From NCBI RefSeq assembly GCF_900104785.1, contig NZ_LT629733.1, positions 1,582,501 through 1,646,500 of the forward strand: a DNA stretch of 64,000 nucleotides, written 5' to 3'. Position 1 is the stretch's first letter. Every line of letters begins with the position of its first letter. Below the pieces are notes generated by a model that had not been told where the DNA came from, did no database searches, and was given only the letters and a program-made list of their open reading frames with translations. Both the position numbers and the translations under genes were made by a program. The DNA comes from Formosa sp. Hel1_31_208 (GTDB lineage: Bacteria > Bacteroidota > Bacteroidia > Flavobacteriales > Flavobacteriaceae). This document shows, piece after piece, positions 63,239 through 64,000 of this stretch.

Positions 63239-64000
63239 ATGTCAACATTTATTATTGAAGGAGGTCACCAATTAAAAGGAAAAATTCAACCTCAAGGTGC
63301 AAAAAACGAAGCATTACAAATCTTATGTGCAGTTCTTTTAACTGCCGAAGAAATTAGAATAGATAATATTCCAGATATTATTGATGTCAATAAACTCATT
63401 GCTTTACTCAAAAAGCTTGGTGTTAAAGTGAATCATGTTGGTAAGGGCTCATATACCTTTAAAGCTGATGAGGTAAACTTAGAATATCTAGAGTCTGCAG
63501 AGTTTAAAGAAGACGGGAAAGGATTAAGAGGATCTATAATGATTGTTGGTCCATTATTGGGTCGCTTTGGAAAGGGTTATATTCCTAAACCAGGGGGAGA
63601 CAAAATTGGTAGACGTCGACTAGACACCCATTTCGAAGGGTTTATTAACCTTGGAGCTAAATTTAGATACAATAAGGAAGACCATTTTTATGGTGTTGAA
63701 GCAGATGAATTGAAAGGTGCTTTCATGCTGCTTGATGAAGCCTCAGTAACAGGAACAGCCAATATTGTAATGGCGGCTGTACTGGCCAAAGGAAAGACTA
63801 CAATTTACAATGCAGCTTGTGAACCTTATTTACAACAGCTTTGTAGAATGCTCAATAGAATGGGTGCCAAGATAAGGGGTATTGGTTCTAATATGTTGAT
63901 TATTGAAGGTGTCGCCAAACTTGATGGCACAACCCATAAGATGCTTCCTGATATGATTGAAATTGGAAGTTGGATTGGACTCGCGGCAATGACTAAAAGC
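63239..64000 (+). CDS. murA: UDP-N-acetylglucosamine 1-carboxyvinyltransferase MurA, 3' end beyond the window
   Basis: The first 254 codons of MurA are present, starting at the ATG at 63239 and running open to the end of the window. The enzyme transfers enolpyruvate from PEP to UDP-GlcNAc, the first committed step of peptidoglycan synthesis. Diagnostic segments are KIQPQGAKNEALQILCAVLL (UDP-GlcNAc binding), GGDKIGRRRLDTH and the later EASVTGTANIVMAA. The active-site loop reads PGGDKIG, so the usual catalytic Cys (C115 in E. coli) is replaced by Asp (D121 here). It is cotranscribed with the DUF4290 gene. About 180 residues are missing because of the window edge, not because of truncation. Confidence 0.95.
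   Translation, partial: MSTFIIEGGHQLKGKIQPQGAKNEALQILCAVLLTAEEIRIDNIPDIIDVNKLIALLKKLGVKVNHVGKGSYTFKADEVNLEYLESAEFKEDGKGLRGSIMIVGPLLGRFGKGYIPKPGGDKIGRRRLDTHFEGFINLGAKFRYNKEDHFYGVEADELKGAFMLLDEASVTGTANIVMAAVLAKGKTTIYNAACEPYLQQLCRMLNRMGAKIRGIGSNMLIIEGVAKLDGTTHKMLPDMIEIGSWIGLAAMTKS

Overview
The window is a stretch of chromosome from a low-GC Bacteroidota, most likely a marine member of the Flavobacteriaceae. The main evidence is three proteins with C-terminal type IX secretion (T9SS) sorting domains, families typical of the group (DUF5723, DUF4290, DUF4920, DUF6495-like, secreted M49 peptidase), promoters of the Bacteroidota TTG(N19-21)TAnnTTTG type, and a lack of strong Shine-Dalgarno sequences. 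No phage, insertion sequence, CRISPR array or integrated element was found. Most genes are core or housekeeping.

Layout. 0-10 kb: an exported M49 dipeptidyl-peptidase, a leucine-rich-repeat/Ig T9SS protein, a DUF5723 outer-membrane protein, and a TPR histidine kinase/LuxR response regulator pair. 10-19 kb: MazG-like pyrophosphohydrolase, ilvE, a DUF4920/haem-c lipoprotein pair followed by mnmD, a TIGR01777 oxidoreductase, a membrane protein/XRE regulator cassette, a Sir2 deacylase, a TPR protein, trmH and two uncharacterised envelope proteins. 19-31 kb: a cold-shock-like DEAD-box helicase with a long leader, rdgB, an AtoE-type transporter, raiA, rlmH, nadC, a YihY protein, DUF2147 and priA. 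30-37 kb: a LytTR response regulator, rpsF-rpsR-rplI, a DUF6495-like protein, an AraC regulator with an ABC permease, and hisS. 37-56 kb: two giant T9SS surface proteins of 2097 and 4178 residues. 56-64 kb: tRNA-Met, a START-like protein, a class IV aminotransferase, yqgE, HU, fmt, recQ, a P-loop ATPase, DUF493, DUF4290 and the first 254 codons of murA.

The most unusual part is the 4178-residue protein at 43220-55756. It has an N-terminal M14 zinc carboxypeptidase, then FnIII, MAM-like and HYR/Ig-like modules, then 31 near-identical 225-bp (75-residue) repeats with three 276-bp spacer modules, and a T9SS anchor. The repeats carry nested block duplications, and every variable site noted but one is synonymous. 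Both giant genes have upstream a pair of 10-mers (ATGAAATGCA type) with exactly 20-bp periodicity. This layout resembles LytTR-family operator sites, and the window encodes a LytTR regulator. A shared regulon for giant surface proteins is a testable inference, not a demonstrated fact.

Other points of interest are a MurA with Asp in place of the fosfomycin-reactive Cys, a Sir2 deacylase that has lost its zinc cysteines, a -7 box overlapping the foot of a terminator hairpin just before a class IV aminotransferase, and a 17-codon leader ORF overlapping the TTG start of the DUF4290 gene.
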